Positions 15,608-26,597 are shown, counted from the first letter of the stretch. The stretch is 64,000 bases of DNA from Ancylobacter polymorphus (GCF_030813495.1 NZ_JAUSUI010000002.1:62001-126000); one strand, 5' to 3'. Numbers and translations: made by a program. The notes: generated from the letters alone by a model not told the origin.

Positions 15608-17152
15608 ATGGGAAGCGAGTCCGTCGTTCTCGGCCAGAAGGTGCTGGCGCCCGATGCGGCGCCGGCACCGGCCTCGACCTTCTTCATCTTCGGTGCCTCG
15701 GGCGATCTCACCAAGCGCCTGCTCCTGCCCTCGCTCTACAACCTCGCCCATGAGGGCGTGCTGGTCGACGACTTCGCCATTGTTGGCGTCGACCATGTCG
15801 AGCGCAGCGAGGAGGATTACCGCGCCTTCCTCACCGATGCGGTGCGGGAACTGCCGGGCTCGCTCGACACCGAGGGCGAGACCTGGCGCTGGCTGATCAG
15901 CCGCATCTTCTACGTCGCCGGCGATTTCGAGGACCCGGCCACCTATGGCCGCATCCGCGAGCGGCTGGAGCAGCGCAGGGCGCAGACCGGCAATGCGGTG
16001 TTCTACCTCGCCGTGGCCCCGCGCTTCTTCGCGACCATCGCCGAACAGCTCGGCGCTGCCGGCTTGCTGAAGGAGGGGGAGGGCAGCTTCCGCCATGTCG
16101 TGGTGGAGAAGCCCTTCGGCTCCGACATGCCTTCGGCCAAGGCGCTGAACCGCCGCCTGCTGGCGGTCGCCGATGAGCGCCAGATCTACCGGATCGACCA
16201 TTTCCTCGGCAAGGAAACGGTCCAGAACATGATGGCGCTGCGCTTCGGCAACGGTATTTTCGAGCCGATCTGGAGCAAGGAATATATCGACCATGTCCAG
16301 ATCACCGCCGCCGAGACGGTGACGGTGGAACAGCGCGGCGGCTTCTACGACGCCACCGGCGCGCTGCGCGACATGGTGCCGAACCACATGTTCCAGCTGC
16401 TCGCCATGACGGCGATGGAGCCGCCCAACTCCTTCGATGCCGACGCGGTGCGCTCGGAAAAGACCAAGGTGATCGAAGCCATCCGCCATATGCGCCCGAG
16501 CGAGGCGATCGGTGCGGCGGTGCGCGGCCAGTACCGCGCCGGCTTCGTCAATGGCGAGGCGGTGAAGGACTATCGCGACGAGAAGGACGTGCATCCCGAG
16601 AGCCGCACCGAGACCTATGTGGCGCTCAAATGCTTCGTCGATTCCTGGCGCTGGAACGGCGTGCCCTTCTATGTGCGCACCGGCAAGGCGCTGGCGGTAC
16701 GGCGCACCGAGATCGCCATTCAGTTCAAGCGGGCGCCGGGCGTGCTGTTCCGCCACCTGCCGACGGCGCTCAAGCCGAACCTGATGGTCATCCATGTGCA
16801 GCCGGATGAGGGCGTCTCGCTGCGTTTCGCCGCCAAGGTGCCCGGCCGCAAGGTCCGGCTCTCGGATGTCGAGATGAGCTTCAAATATGCCGACTACTTC
16901 AAGGCGGCGCCCAGCACGGGCTATGAGACGCTGATCTATGACTGCCTGTGCGGCGACCCCACGCTGTTCCAGCGTGCCGACACGATCGAGGCCGGATGGG
17001 AAGCGGTGGAGCCGATCCTGGAGGCGGTCGGCGGCGGCGAGAACGAGGTGCAGTTCTATTCCGCCGGTTCCAGCGGCCCGGCCATGTCGGATGTGATGCT
17101 GGCGCAGGACGGCTTCCAGTGGTTGCCGCTGGAGAGGGATCGCCCGCGATGA
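15608..17152 (+). CDS. zwf: glucose-6-phosphate 1-dehydrogenase
   Basis: Zwf (514 residues) oxidises glucose-6-phosphate to 6-phosphogluconolactone. It carries the dinucleotide motif FGASGDLTKRLLLP near the N-terminus and the active-site signature RIDHFLGKE, with EKPFG before it. The ATG at 15608 is 17 bases after the gnd stop; a GTG at 15587 overlapping that stop (GTGA) is an alternative start that adds 7 residues. The stop overlaps the next ATG (ATGA), so gnd-zwf-HAD form one operon. No lactonase (pgl) gene is visible nearby. Confidence 0.95.
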   Translation: MGSESVVLGQKVLAPDAAPAPASTFFIFGASGDLTKRLLLPSLYNLAHEGVLVDDFAIVGVDHVERSEEDYRAFLTDAVRELPGSLDTEGETWRWLISRIFYVAGDFEDPATYGRIRERLEQRRAQTGNAVFYLAVAPRFFATIAEQLGAAGLLKEGEGSFRHVVVEKPFGSDMPSAKALNRRLLAVADERQIYRIDHFLGKETVQNMMALRFGNGIFEPIWSKEYIDHVQITAAETVTVEQRGGFYDATGALRDMVPNHMFQLLAMTAMEPPNSFDADAVRSEKTKVIEAIRHMRPSEAIGAAVRGQYRAGFVNGEAVKDYRDEKDVHPESRTETYVALKCFVDSWRWNGVPFYVRTGKALAVRRTEIAIQFKRAPGVLFRHLPTALKPNLMVIHVQPDEGVSLRFAAKVPGRKVRLSDVEMSFKYADYFKAAPSTGYETLIYDCLCGDPTLFQRADTIEAGWEAVEPILEAVGGGENEVQFYSAGSSGPAMSDVMLAQDGFQWLPLERDRPR

Positions 17153-18018
17153 GCGCTTCGACCGAACTGGCCCTCGAAGAGCGGGGAGGCGCCACCCGCC
17201 CCCCCGCTTCGCGCATCCGCCTCATGGTGTCGGATGTCGACGGTACACTGGTGAACAAGGCCAAGGAGGTGACGCCCGCCACGATCGAGGCGGTGCGCCG
17301 CCTGCATGAGGCCGGCATTGCCTTCGCCGCCGTCTCCGCCCGCCCGCCGCGCGGCATGCGGCTGATGGTCGAGGCGCTGAATGTCGACCTGTTCGGCGGC
17401 TTCAATGGCGGCTGCATCCAGCGCCGGGATTTCTCGGTCGTCGAGGAGCATTTCGTCTCGGCCGAGGCGGCGCGGGCCGGCATCGCCCTGATGCAGCCGC
17501 GCGGCGCGGCGGTCTGGGTGTTCGCCGATGACGAATGGTTCGTCACCGATCCCGACGGCACCTATGTCGCCGGCGAAATCCGCACCGTGGCTTTCCAGCC
17601 GACGGTGGTGGAGGATTTCGGCGACCATCTCACCCGCGCCGGCAAGATCGTGTTCTCCTCCACCGATTTCGACATGCTGGCGGCGAGCGAGCCGGAGCTG
17701 CAGGCGCTGGTCGGCGCGGGCGCCACGGCGCGGCGCTCGCAGGCCAAATATCTCGACATGACGCCGCCCGGCACCGACAAGGGCTATGCGGCACGGGCCT
17801 TCGCCCGGCATTACGGCGTGTCGATGGACGAGGTGGCTGTTATCGGCGACATGGCCAATGACCTGCCGATGTTCGCGGTCGGCGGCCTCGCCATCGCCAT
17901 GGGTAATGGCGCGGCGGAAGTGAAGGAACAGGCGCATTTCGTCACCCTCACCAATGAGGAGGACGGCGTCGCCCACGCCATCGAGCGTTTCGTGCTGCCC
18001 CGCGCCCCCGGCGCTTGA
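17149..18018 (+). CDS. Cof-type HAD-IIB family sugar phosphatase
   Basis: This 289-residue haloacid dehalogenase-like hydrolase has motif I SDVDGTLVN, a type IIB cap domain, the Lys of KGYAARAFARHYG and motif IV IGDMANDLPM. HAD-IIB (Cof) enzymes dephosphorylate hexose and other sugar phosphates. It is coupled by ATGA overlap to zwf, in the slot where a 6-phosphogluconolactonase gene often stands. A role in clearing side products of the pentose phosphate branch is inference; the substrate is unknown. Confidence 0.88.
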   Translation: MSASTELALEERGGATRPPASRIRLMVSDVDGTLVNKAKEVTPATIEAVRRLHEAGIAFAAVSARPPRGMRLMVEALNVDLFGGFNGGCIQRRDFSVVEEHFVSAEAARAGIALMQPRGAAVWVFADDEWFVTDPDGTYVAGEIRTVAFQPTVVEDFGDHLTRAGKIVFSSTDFDMLAASEPELQALVGAGATARRSQAKYLDMTPPGTDKGYAARAFARHYGVSMDEVAVIGDMANDLPMFAVGGLAIAMGNGAAEVKEQAHFVTLTNEEDGVAHAIERFVLPRAPGA

Positions 18019-18191
18019 ACGGACCGGGAGCCGTCGCGGCCGGGCGCAGGCGTCCGGTCGCGATGCGCCCACTCTCTGCGGTCGCCGCCTCTGTACTCAC
18101 AAGAGCTTCAACGGCGGGAACTCTGCTTCCGCGTTGCCGTCATTTCCTTGCCGCCCGATGGACCGCCGGCCCGGGCCGCTGGGAGAGCATG

Positions 18192-18542
18192 ATGAAGCTG
18201 CAGAAATTCGCCATCGCCGACGTCACGCTGGAGCGGACCCCCGGCACGGAGGCCGAGATCTTTGTCGGCAATGCCGTCGACGAGCGCCACGGCGGGCCGA
18301 TCACCATCGGCTATGGCCGCTACGCCCCCAACCAGAGGCTGACGGAAACCATGGCGGTGGACGACGTGATGATCGTCCTCGCCGGCCGGCTTTCGGTGGC
18401 GGCGCAGGAGGTTGAGGTCGGGGCCGGTCCGGGCGAGATCGTCTACATGCCGAAGGGCGAGACGGTGACCATTCATGCGCATGAGGAAGGCGCTCTCACC
18501 GCCTATGTCACCTATCCCCATTGGCGCACCGCGCGGGAATAG
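18192..18542 (+). CDS. small cupin-domain protein (EutQ-like)
   Basis: This protein of about 116 residues has a single cupin barrel: TIGYGRYAPNQRLTE, VDDVMIVLAGRLSVAA, VGAGPGEIVYMPKGETVTI. The pattern resembles EutQ-like cupins, but the metal-ligand His/Glu set is incomplete, so enzymatic activity is uncertain. Two consecutive ATG codons (18189, 18192) follow a GGGAG site; the second has better spacing. It stands alone between the pentose phosphate operon and the phosphatase gene. Confidence 0.7.
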   Translation: MKLQKFAIADVTLERTPGTEAEIFVGNAVDERHGGPITIGYGRYAPNQRLTETMAVDDVMIVLAGRLSVAAQEVEVGAGPGEIVYMPKGETVTIHAHEEGALTAYVTYPHWRTARE

Positions 18543-18566
18543 GCCCCGCCCCCAGGGCGTCCGACC

Positions 18567-18584
18567 TGTTATCGCCGTGACACG
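18567..18584 (+). promoter_or_regulatory. weak Pho-box-like site upstream of alkaline phosphatase
   Basis: CTGTTAT-N4-GTGACAC has the 7-4-7 layout of a PhoB box. The first half matches CTGTCAT at 6 of 7 positions and the second half poorly. It lies 48 bases before the phosphatase ATG. The weak second half keeps confidence low. Confidence 0.25.
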
Positions 18585-18631
18585 TGGCGGCGCTAACAAG
18601 GCCGGGTAATCCGGTGTAGCGAGGGAACACC

Positions 18632-20374
18632 ATGCGCCTTTTTGCAGCGCTGCTGGCCGCCACGGCCTGCTTCATCGGCACGGCCGATGCGGCGAATGTC
18701 TATCCGATCGATCGCGCCACAATCCTGGCCGGCTCGGCTTTCGACTTCAAGGTCGAGTTCGCCGGTGTCGTGAAGGCGGAGGATGTGTCGATCACCATCA
18801 ATGGCGAACCTGCGGCCAAGATTCTCGGCAAGGACTTCGAGTTCATCGCCAAGGAAGAGGGCGTCGACGCGTCGGCGGTTCTGCTGCGCGCGGCCAAGGT
18901 GGTCAAGCCCGGCGCCTACGCGGTCGAGGTGAAGGCCGGCAATGACACCAAGACGGTGCATTGGGACGTGTACGGCACCCCGGACGTGCCGAAGGCCAAG
19001 AACATCATCTTTTTCCTCGGCGACGGCATGTCGGTGGCGCACCGCACCGGCGCCCGGCTGCTCTCCAAGGGCATGACCGAGGGCAAGGCCAATGGCCGCC
19101 TCGCCATGGACGATCTCGACTACATGGCCTTCATCGGCACCTCGTCGACGAACGCCATCGCCACTGACAGCGCCAACACCATGTCGGCGCACATGACCGG
19201 GCACAAGACGGCGGTGAACGCGCTCGGCGTCTATGCCGACCGCACCAAGGACCCGCTGGACGATCCGCGGGTGGAGAACATCACCGAAGCGCTCGCCCGC
19301 ACCGGCCGCAAGTCGGTGGGCATCGTCACCACCGCCGAGGTCGAGGACGCGACCCCGGCCGCCGTCGTTGCCCATACCCGCCTGCGCGACCGCAAGGCGG
19401 ATATCGTCGAGATGATGTTCGCGCTGAAGCCGGAAGTGGTGCTCGGCGGCGGCTCGGCCTATTTCCTGCCGAAAACCACCCCCGGCTCGAAGCGCAAGGA
19501 CGACCAGGACTTCATCAAGGCGTTCACCGAGGCCGGCTACAGCCTCGCCACCGACGCCGGCACGCTGCAGGCGGTGGGGCAGGCCAACGCCGGCAAGATC
19601 CTCGGCCTGTTCCACACCGGCAACATGGACTCGGTGCTCGATCGCAAGTTCCTGAAGAAGGGCACGGTCGACAAGTTCCCCGACCAGCCCGGCCTCGTGG
19701 ACATGACCAAGGTGGCGCTGGCCCAGCTGGCCAAGAACCCGGACGGCTTCTTCCTGATGGTGGAAGCCGCCACCATCGACAAGATGTCGCATCCCATGGA
19801 CTGGGACCGCGCGCTCTACGACACCATCGAATTCGACCAGGCCCTGCGCGTGGCGATGGACTTCGCCAAGGAGCATCCCGACACGCTGGTCATCGCGACC
19901 CCGGACCACACCCACGGCGTCTCGATCATCGGCACCATTGACGACGACAAGCCGGGCGAGGACATGCGCGAGAAGGTGGGCGTCTACGCGGCCGCCGGCT
20001 TCCCGAATTACACCGACGCCAATGGCGACGGCTATCCCGACAAGGTGGACGTGTCGCGCCGCCTCGCCGTGTTCGCCAACAACTTCCCGGACTATTACGA
20101 GACCTGGCGGCCGAAGATGAACGGCCCGTTCGACCCGGCGATCAAGAACGAGAAGGGCGAGTACGTCGCCAACGCGGCCTATAAGGACCTGCCCGGCGCG
20201 GTGCTGCGCATCGGCAATATTCCGCGCTCGACCGACACCGCCGTGCATGCGGTGGATGACGGCGTCCTGCAGGCCTCCGGCCCCGGCGCCGAAGCCTTCA
20301 AGGGCTATATGGAAGAGAGCGACGTCTACCGCGTGCTGGTCGAGGCGTTCGCCCTCGCCCCGGCGCAGAAGTGA
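18632..20374 (+). CDS. secreted alkaline phosphatase (PhoA superfamily)
   Basis: This 580-residue protein starts with a Sec signal peptide (MRLFAALLAATACFIGTADA, cleavage likely after ADA). Residues about 20-105 form an Ig-like N-terminal domain, then the PhoA-type catalytic domain begins at KNIIFFLGDGMS (metal Asp). The nucleophile is Ser in ATDSANTMSAHMTG, and metal-binding GGGSAYF, MVEAATIDKMSH and ATPDHTHG follow. It releases phosphate from organic esters in the periplasm or outside. The next gene's possible GTG start overlaps the stop, suggesting a shared transcript. A possible but weak Pho box is upstream. Confidence 0.92.
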   Translation: MRLFAALLAATACFIGTADAANVYPIDRATILAGSAFDFKVEFAGVVKAEDVSITINGEPAAKILGKDFEFIAKEEGVDASAVLLRAAKVVKPGAYAVEVKAGNDTKTVHWDVYGTPDVPKAKNIIFFLGDGMSVAHRTGARLLSKGMTEGKANGRLAMDDLDYMAFIGTSSTNAIATDSANTMSAHMTGHKTAVNALGVYADRTKDPLDDPRVENITEALARTGRKSVGIVTTAEVEDATPAAVVAHTRLRDRKADIVEMMFALKPEVVLGGGSAYFLPKTTPGSKRKDDQDFIKAFTEAGYSLATDAGTLQAVGQANAGKILGLFHTGNMDSVLDRKFLKKGTVDKFPDQPGLVDMTKVALAQLAKNPDGFFLMVEAATIDKMSHPMDWDRALYDTIEFDQALRVAMDFAKEHPDTLVIATPDHTHGVSIIGTIDDDKPGEDMREKVGVYAAAGFPNYTDANGDGYPDKVDVSRRLAVFANNFPDYYETWRPKMNGPFDPAIKNEKGEYVANAAYKDLPGAVLRIGNIPRSTDTAVHAVDDGVLQASGPGAEAFKGYMEESDVYRVLVEAFALAPAQK

Positions 20375-20391
20375 TCCTGGGCGACGCAGCG

Positions 20392-20886
20392 ATGTCGTCG
20401 TCGCCGCCGGCCCCCACGGGGGCCGGCTTTGACGGGCGCCGCGCCTTCCTCATCGGGAGCGCGCGGCTGCTGCTTGGGGCGGGCGGTGCCACTCTGTGCG
20501 GCCTGGCCGCTGCCGCCGCGACACGGCTCGACTTCGACGAGCTCTACGCCAAGGTCACCGTTCTGGGCCTGACCTTCTCCGACAAGGTCAAGAGCCTGAA
20601 CGGCGGCGAGGTGACCATGCGCGGCTTCATGGCGCCGCCGCTGAAGGCCGAGGCCAATTTCTTCGTGCTGACCGAGATTCCGATGTCCATCTGTCCCTTC
20701 TGCTCCTCGGACAGCGACTGGCCTGACAATATCGTCGTGGTCTATCTCGACCGCGCCCAGACCTTCGTACAGGCCAATGCCCCGATCGACGTTACGGGAC
20801 GGCTGGAGGTCGGTTCCTGGACCGACCCGCAGACCGGCTTCGTCAGCCTGCTGCGCCTGGTCGGCGCCGCCTTCCGGACCGTGTGA
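20392..20886 (+). CDS. Tat-type secreted protein, DUF3299-like, of an ABC trio
   Basis: This protein of about 164 residues has a twin-arginine-like signal (GRRAFLIGSARLLLGAGG with Ala-rich c-region). The mature part contains LNGGEVTMRGFMAPPLKAEANFF, MSICPFCSSDSDWP and a C-terminal beta-rich segment (VTGRLEVGSWTDPQTGF), a layout resembling DUF3299 proteins and an OB-like barrel. It immediately precedes an ABC ATPase and an FtsX-type permease. Similar trios in Pseudomonas are Zur-controlled, so metal handling is plausible (inference). Start: the ATG at 20392; a GTG at 20371 overlapping the phosphatase stop is possible. Confidence 0.65.
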   Translation: MSSSPPAPTGAGFDGRRAFLIGSARLLLGAGGATLCGLAAAAATRLDFDELYAKVTVLGLTFSDKVKSLNGGEVTMRGFMAPPLKAEANFFVLTEIPMSICPFCSSDSDWPDNIVVVYLDRAQTFVQANAPIDVTGRLEVGSWTDPQTGFVSLLRLVGAAFRTV

Positions 20887-20888
20887 CC

Positions 20889-21611
20889 ATGCCGGAACTT
20901 CACGTCAGTGACCTTGTCGTGCGTTTTCCGGGGCTGGAACGGCCGGCGCTGGATATCCCCACGCTTCAACTGCCGGCCGGCGCTCATGTGGCGCTCACCG
21001 GGCCCTCCGGCTCCGGCAAGACCACCCTCATCAATATCCTCACCGGGCTCGACCGTGCGCCCGCCGGCCGTGTCATCTGGGGCGACACCGACATCGGCCG
21101 GCTGGGCGAGGGCGCCCGCGACCGCTGGCGTGCCGGGCATGTCGGGCTGGTGATGCAGGAGTTTCACCTGTTCCCCGGCCTCTCGGCGCTGGAAAATGTG
21201 CTGCTGCCGCAGCGCCTCGCGACGTTCCGGCTGGCGCCGGGCCGGCGGGCCGAGGCCGACCGCCTGTTGGCGCGGGTGGGCATTGAACGTCCCGGGCAGA
21301 AGGTGGAAACCCTCTCCCGAGGCCAGATGCAGCGCGTGGCCGTGGCCCGGGCGCTGGTGGCACGTCCGCCGATCCTCGTCGCCGACGAGCCGACAGCCAG
21401 CCTCGACGCCGATGCCGGGGCGGCGGTGGCGGAACTGCTCGCCGCGTTGGCGCGCGAGGTGGGGGCGACCCTCATCGTGGCGACGCACGATGCCCGGCTC
21501 ATCGCCGGCATGGCGCAGGTGCTGCGCCTCGAAGCGGGGCGGCTGGTGCCGGCGGGCGCCAATCCGGCCGCACCGGCTCCAACTCACGCGGCCGTCGACC
21601 CCGCGGCCTAG
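20889..21611 (+). CDS. ABC transporter ATP-binding protein (MacB/LolD type)
   Basis: This 240-residue nucleotide-binding subunit has Walker A GPSGSGKTT, Q-loop MQEFHLFPG, a signature written LSRGQMQRVAVARAL (Arg replaces the second Gly of LSGGQ), Walker B ILVADEPT and the H-loop His in VATHDARL. LolD/MacB-like ATPases pair with FtsX-fold permeases and act as mechanotransmitters for periplasmic substrates. It starts 2 bases after the upstream stop and the permease follows 109 bases later. Confidence 0.9.
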   Translation: MPELHVSDLVVRFPGLERPALDIPTLQLPAGAHVALTGPSGSGKTTLINILTGLDRAPAGRVIWGDTDIGRLGEGARDRWRAGHVGLVMQEFHLFPGLSALENVLLPQRLATFRLAPGRRAEADRLLARVGIERPGQKVETLSRGQMQRVAVARALVARPPILVADEPTASLDADAGAAVAELLAALAREVGATLIVATHDARLIAGMAQVLRLEAGRLVPAGANPAAPAPTHAAVDPAA

Positions 21612-21720
21612 TGCCTTCCGGTGCCCGCCAGGTCGGCGGATGGGCTCCGAATCATGTTGTCGCGTTTTTCTTCCCGCGAACCGCACCCCGCTTCGCCCGA
21701 AGATGCTTCAGGAGGCGCAG

Positions 21721-23103
21721 ATGTTCCGGCTGATCGCGGCGGATCTCGTTCGGCATCGCTGGGGCGCGCTCGCCATTGCGCTGCTGATCGCGCTGGCGAC
21801 CGCGCTCGGCGTGGTGGTCACGCTGGAGGAGCGCGCCCTGCGCCTCGGCAGCGCCCGGGCGGCGGCGGCCTTCGACCTCGTCATCGGCGCCCCCGGCAGC
21901 GAGACTCAGCTCGTGCTCTCGGCGGTGTTCCTGCAGCCGGCGCCGCTGACCCTGCTGCCCGGCAGTGTGCTGGCCGCGCTCGCCACCGACCCGCGCGTTG
22001 CCTATGCAGCGCCGGTCGGCTTCGGTGATTTCTCTGATGACCGGCCCGTAATCGGCACCACCCAGCCGCTGGTCGACGGTCTCGGCGGCGTGACCGAGGG
22101 CCACAGTTTCCGACGGCTGGGCGACGCCATCATGGGTGCCGCCGTGCCCCGCGCGCTCGGGGACAGCTTCCATCCCATGCATGGCCTCGCGGAAGCCCGC
22201 GGCGGGGTGCACAGTGCCATCACCTACCGCATCGTCGGGCGGCTGGCGCCAACCGGCACGGCATGGGACCGGGCCATCCTGGTGCCGATCGAGGCGGTGT
22301 GGCGCACCCATGCGCCCGGCACCCATGGCGCTGAGGACCATGGCAGCGAAGGTCACGGGTCCGAAGACCATGAAGACGCGAACCACGCGGCCGAGGGCCA
22401 CGCGCAGGCGGAGGCGGAACCGCATGACGCGCCGGACCCCTCCGAGCCCGGCCCTGCCGCCGGCACGCCGGCGCGGACCATCGCCGAGGCGCACAGGCAG
22501 CGCGAGCAAAGCGACGCCGCCGGCTTCGATGCCCCGATCAACCCGGAGGCGTTGACGGCGCCCGATGCGCCGGGCGTGCCCGCCATCGTGGTGAAGCCGC
22601 GCACCATCGCCGATGCCTACCGTCTGCGGCAGGCCTACCGCACCGACCACACGCTGGCGGTGTTTCCCGGCGAGGTGCTCACCCGCCTTTACGGCACGCT
22701 CGGCGATGCGCGGCAGATTCTCGCCTTCGTGACGCTCAATGCGCAGCTTCTGGTGGCTGCGGCGGTGCTGCTGGTGGTGCTCATCCATGTCATGGGACGC
22801 CGTCGGCAGATCGGTGCGCTCAGAGCCTTCGGCGCGCCGCGCGCGGTGGTGTGCGCCGTGGTCTGGCTGGAGGCGGTGCTGGTGATCGGCGCCGGGCTGG
22901 CGGGCGGATTCGCGCTCGGCTTTGGCGTCGCCCGCCTGCTGGCGCGGCAGATTTCGATGCAGACCGGCGTTGTGCTGCCGGTGGGCTTCGCCGCCGAGGA
23001 TGGCGGGGCCTTTCTGCTTCTGTTTGCCATTGGCGGGCTGGCGGCGCTGCTGCCGGCCGTGCTGGCCTATCGCCAATCCCCTGCGGCGGCCCTTCGCGCC
23101 TGA
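21721..23103 (+). CDS. FtsX-family ABC permease with His-rich periplasmic loop
   Basis: This 460-residue permease has the MacB/FtsX topology: one N-terminal membrane segment (about 12-32), a large periplasmic domain, then three C-terminal segments (about 335-357, 380-405, 425-447) with the FtsX core GRRRQIGALRAFGAPR. The periplasmic loop holds a low-complexity run at about residues 195-240 dense in His, Glu and Asp, which looks like a metal-binding segment. A perfect AGGAGG site lies 6 bases before the ATG. Together with the two upstream genes it forms an export or envelope-metal system of unknown substrate. Confidence 0.88.
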   Translation: MFRLIAADLVRHRWGALAIALLIALATALGVVVTLEERALRLGSARAAAAFDLVIGAPGSETQLVLSAVFLQPAPLTLLPGSVLAALATDPRVAYAAPVGFGDFSDDRPVIGTTQPLVDGLGGVTEGHSFRRLGDAIMGAAVPRALGDSFHPMHGLAEARGGVHSAITYRIVGRLAPTGTAWDRAILVPIEAVWRTHAPGTHGAEDHGSEGHGSEDHEDANHAAEGHAQAEAEPHDAPDPSEPGPAAGTPARTIAEAHRQREQSDAAGFDAPINPEALTAPDAPGVPAIVVKPRTIADAYRLRQAYRTDHTLAVFPGEVLTRLYGTLGDARQILAFVTLNAQLLVAAAVLLVVLIHVMGRRRQIGALRAFGAPRAVVCAVVWLEAVLVIGAGLAGGFALGFGVARLLARQISMQTGVVLPVGFAAEDGGAFLLLFAIGGLAALLPAVLAYRQSPAAALRA

Positions 23104-23230
23104 CGCGCTGCGCGGGGTGGCCTGCTCAGGCGCAGGTGATTCGCCCTGCGCCGCGTATCGGCGCCGTTTCCGTGCATCGGCCGCGCCGCGCCGCGAACGA
23201 CGCCGCACGCCGTCTCTTCAGGACAGTGTC

Positions 23231-23260
23231 CTGATCGGGAATGTCTTGATCGGGAATATC
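23231..23260. repeat. imperfect tandem 15-bp repeat beyond the 3' end of tRNA-Ala
   Basis: CTGATCGGGAATGTC is followed directly by TTGATCGGGAATATC, 13/15 identical. It lies 16 bases past the CCA end of the tRNA on its transcript side. Function unknown. Confidence 0.5.
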
Positions 23261-23276
23261 TTGGGGAAGTGAGATT

Positions 23277-23352
<76 letters not shown>

Positions 23353-23455
23353 ACCGAGGGCGCCGGATGCGTGGAGCGCCTTAGCGCTGCACTTTGGGTT
23401 CTCATCCGGACTTTCCGACCCGGATCGCTCCGGGACGGGACGCTCGTAAACCACA

Positions 23456-23502
23456 GGACGGATCAGACTGCAAGCCTCGATTTTAAATCGAGTGATCCGT
23501 CC
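23456..23502. repeat. nested 47-base inverted repeat after TIGR02300 gene
   Basis: An outer perfect 10-bp stem (GGACGGATCA 23456-23465, TGATCCGTCC 23493-23502) encloses an inner 8-bp stem (CTCGATTT 23476-23483, AAATCGAG 23485-23492) stacked directly on it, with a 10-base bulge on one side. It sits 17 bases after the TIGR02300 stop and 104 bases before the tRNA on the minus strand. It may be a terminator or processing structure; no T-run follows it on the minus strand. Confidence 0.65.
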
Positions 23503-23518
23503 CCAGGGCTTTCCGCTT

Positions 23519-23917
23519 TCAGCTCTCTTCGTCGTCCTCGATGCCGTCGCCGATGAGATCGGTCACGTCATCATCGCCATCCTCGTCTTCTTCGAGGAAG
23601 GTGTCGTCGTCATCGGTCGCGACCTCGTCGTCGTCGATTTCGAGATCGTCATCGACGGCCGCCGCCTTGGAGGTGCCGGCGGCTTCCTCGTCGGCGTCCT
23701 CCAGCGAGACCAGCTCGACATCGGCGACCTCTTCCAGGTCGGGATCGGCCGCAACAGCAGCGGCGCGCGGGGCTTCTGCGCGGCCGCGGGTGACCGGAAG
23801 GGTGATCGGCACGATCTGGCCGGTATAGGGCGAGATCACCGGATCCTTGTTCAGGTCGTAGAACTTCCGCCCGGTGACGGGGCAGACGCGCTTGGTGCCT
23901 AATTCAGGTTTCACCAC
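23519..23917 (-). CDS. TIGR02300 family acidic protein
   Basis: This 132-residue protein has the conserved N-terminus MVKPELGTKRVCPVTGRKFYDLNKDPVI-type head (about residues 1-40) followed by a long Asp/Glu-rich tail, the hallmark of the alphaproteobacterial TIGR02300 family. The function is unknown. The start is one of two consecutive GTG codons; I used the first (23917) because it aligns with MAKPELGTKR starts in the family and has a GAGG site 9 bases before. Its usual neighbours are aroA, cmk and rpsA, and here it is divergent from aroA. Confidence 0.85.
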   Translation of the reverse strand: MVKPELGTKRVCPVTGRKFYDLNKDPVISPYTGQIVPITLPVTRGRAEAPRAAAVAADPDLEEVADVELVSLEDADEEAAGTSKAAAVDDDLEIDDDEVATDDDDTFLEEDEDGDDDVTDLIGDGIEDDEES

Positions 23918-24127
23918 GGTTTCGGACCTCGGGTGGTGATGGAAAGGGTGCTCCCATTGAACCGCTGAGGGGGCGGAGTCAAGCCGCATCTGCACGGGCC
24001 GTGGCGGCTGGCCAGCCCCCGTGCTAGGAGGGGCCCCGCATTTGGCGCCGGAGGAGGCCTCTCCCGGCGTTCCGCGTTACCGCCCCCGGCCGGGCGGTTC
24101 CCCGATCGATCGCAAGACAAGGCTTGA

Positions 24128-26126
<1,999 letters not shown>

Positions 26127-26130
<4 letters not shown>

Positions 26131-26597
26131 GCGTGGCTAGTGAGTCCGATGAGGTGGATGATGTGACCGATCGGGCCGATGCGGCCGACCTGACCGGGAA
26201 GGCCCCGGCGGAAGACAAGCTCGCCCGCGGCAAGGCGCGGCTCTCCGCCATCACCGGCCGCTCCGGCGAGGAGGTGATGGCCGCGCTCGGCGATGTCGCC
26301 CCGGATTTCGCCCGCTACATTTTCGAGTTCGGCTATGGCGATGTCTATTCCCGCCCGGGGCTGGATCTGCGCGCCCGCATGCTCGCCACCGTCGCCGGGC
26401 TGGTCTGCCTCGGCCATGCCGAGCGGGAGCTGCGCGTGCATATCGGCTCGGCGCTGAATGTGGGGGCGACGCGCGACGAGGTGGTGGAGGTCATCATGCA
26501 GATGGCGCTCTATGCCGGCTTCCCCGCCGCGCTCGACGCGCTGCTGATCGCCAAGGAAGTCTTTTCCGCGCGCGATGCCGCCCCCGCGGCGGGGTAG
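26127..26597 (+). CDS. carboxymuconolactone decarboxylase family protein
   Basis: This 156-residue protein has an Asp-rich N-terminal stretch, then a CMD/AhpD-type helical domain (DLRARMLATVAGLVCLGHAERELRVHIGSALNVGATRDEV). The CxxC pair of peroxidase-type AhpD is missing, so it falls with the gamma-carboxymuconolactone decarboxylase-like branch rather than the peroxidase branch. It starts inside the cmk stop (ATGA) and lies 3 bases before cobF, so the four genes aroA-cmk-CMD-cobF look like one transcript. Substrate unknown. Confidence 0.85.
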
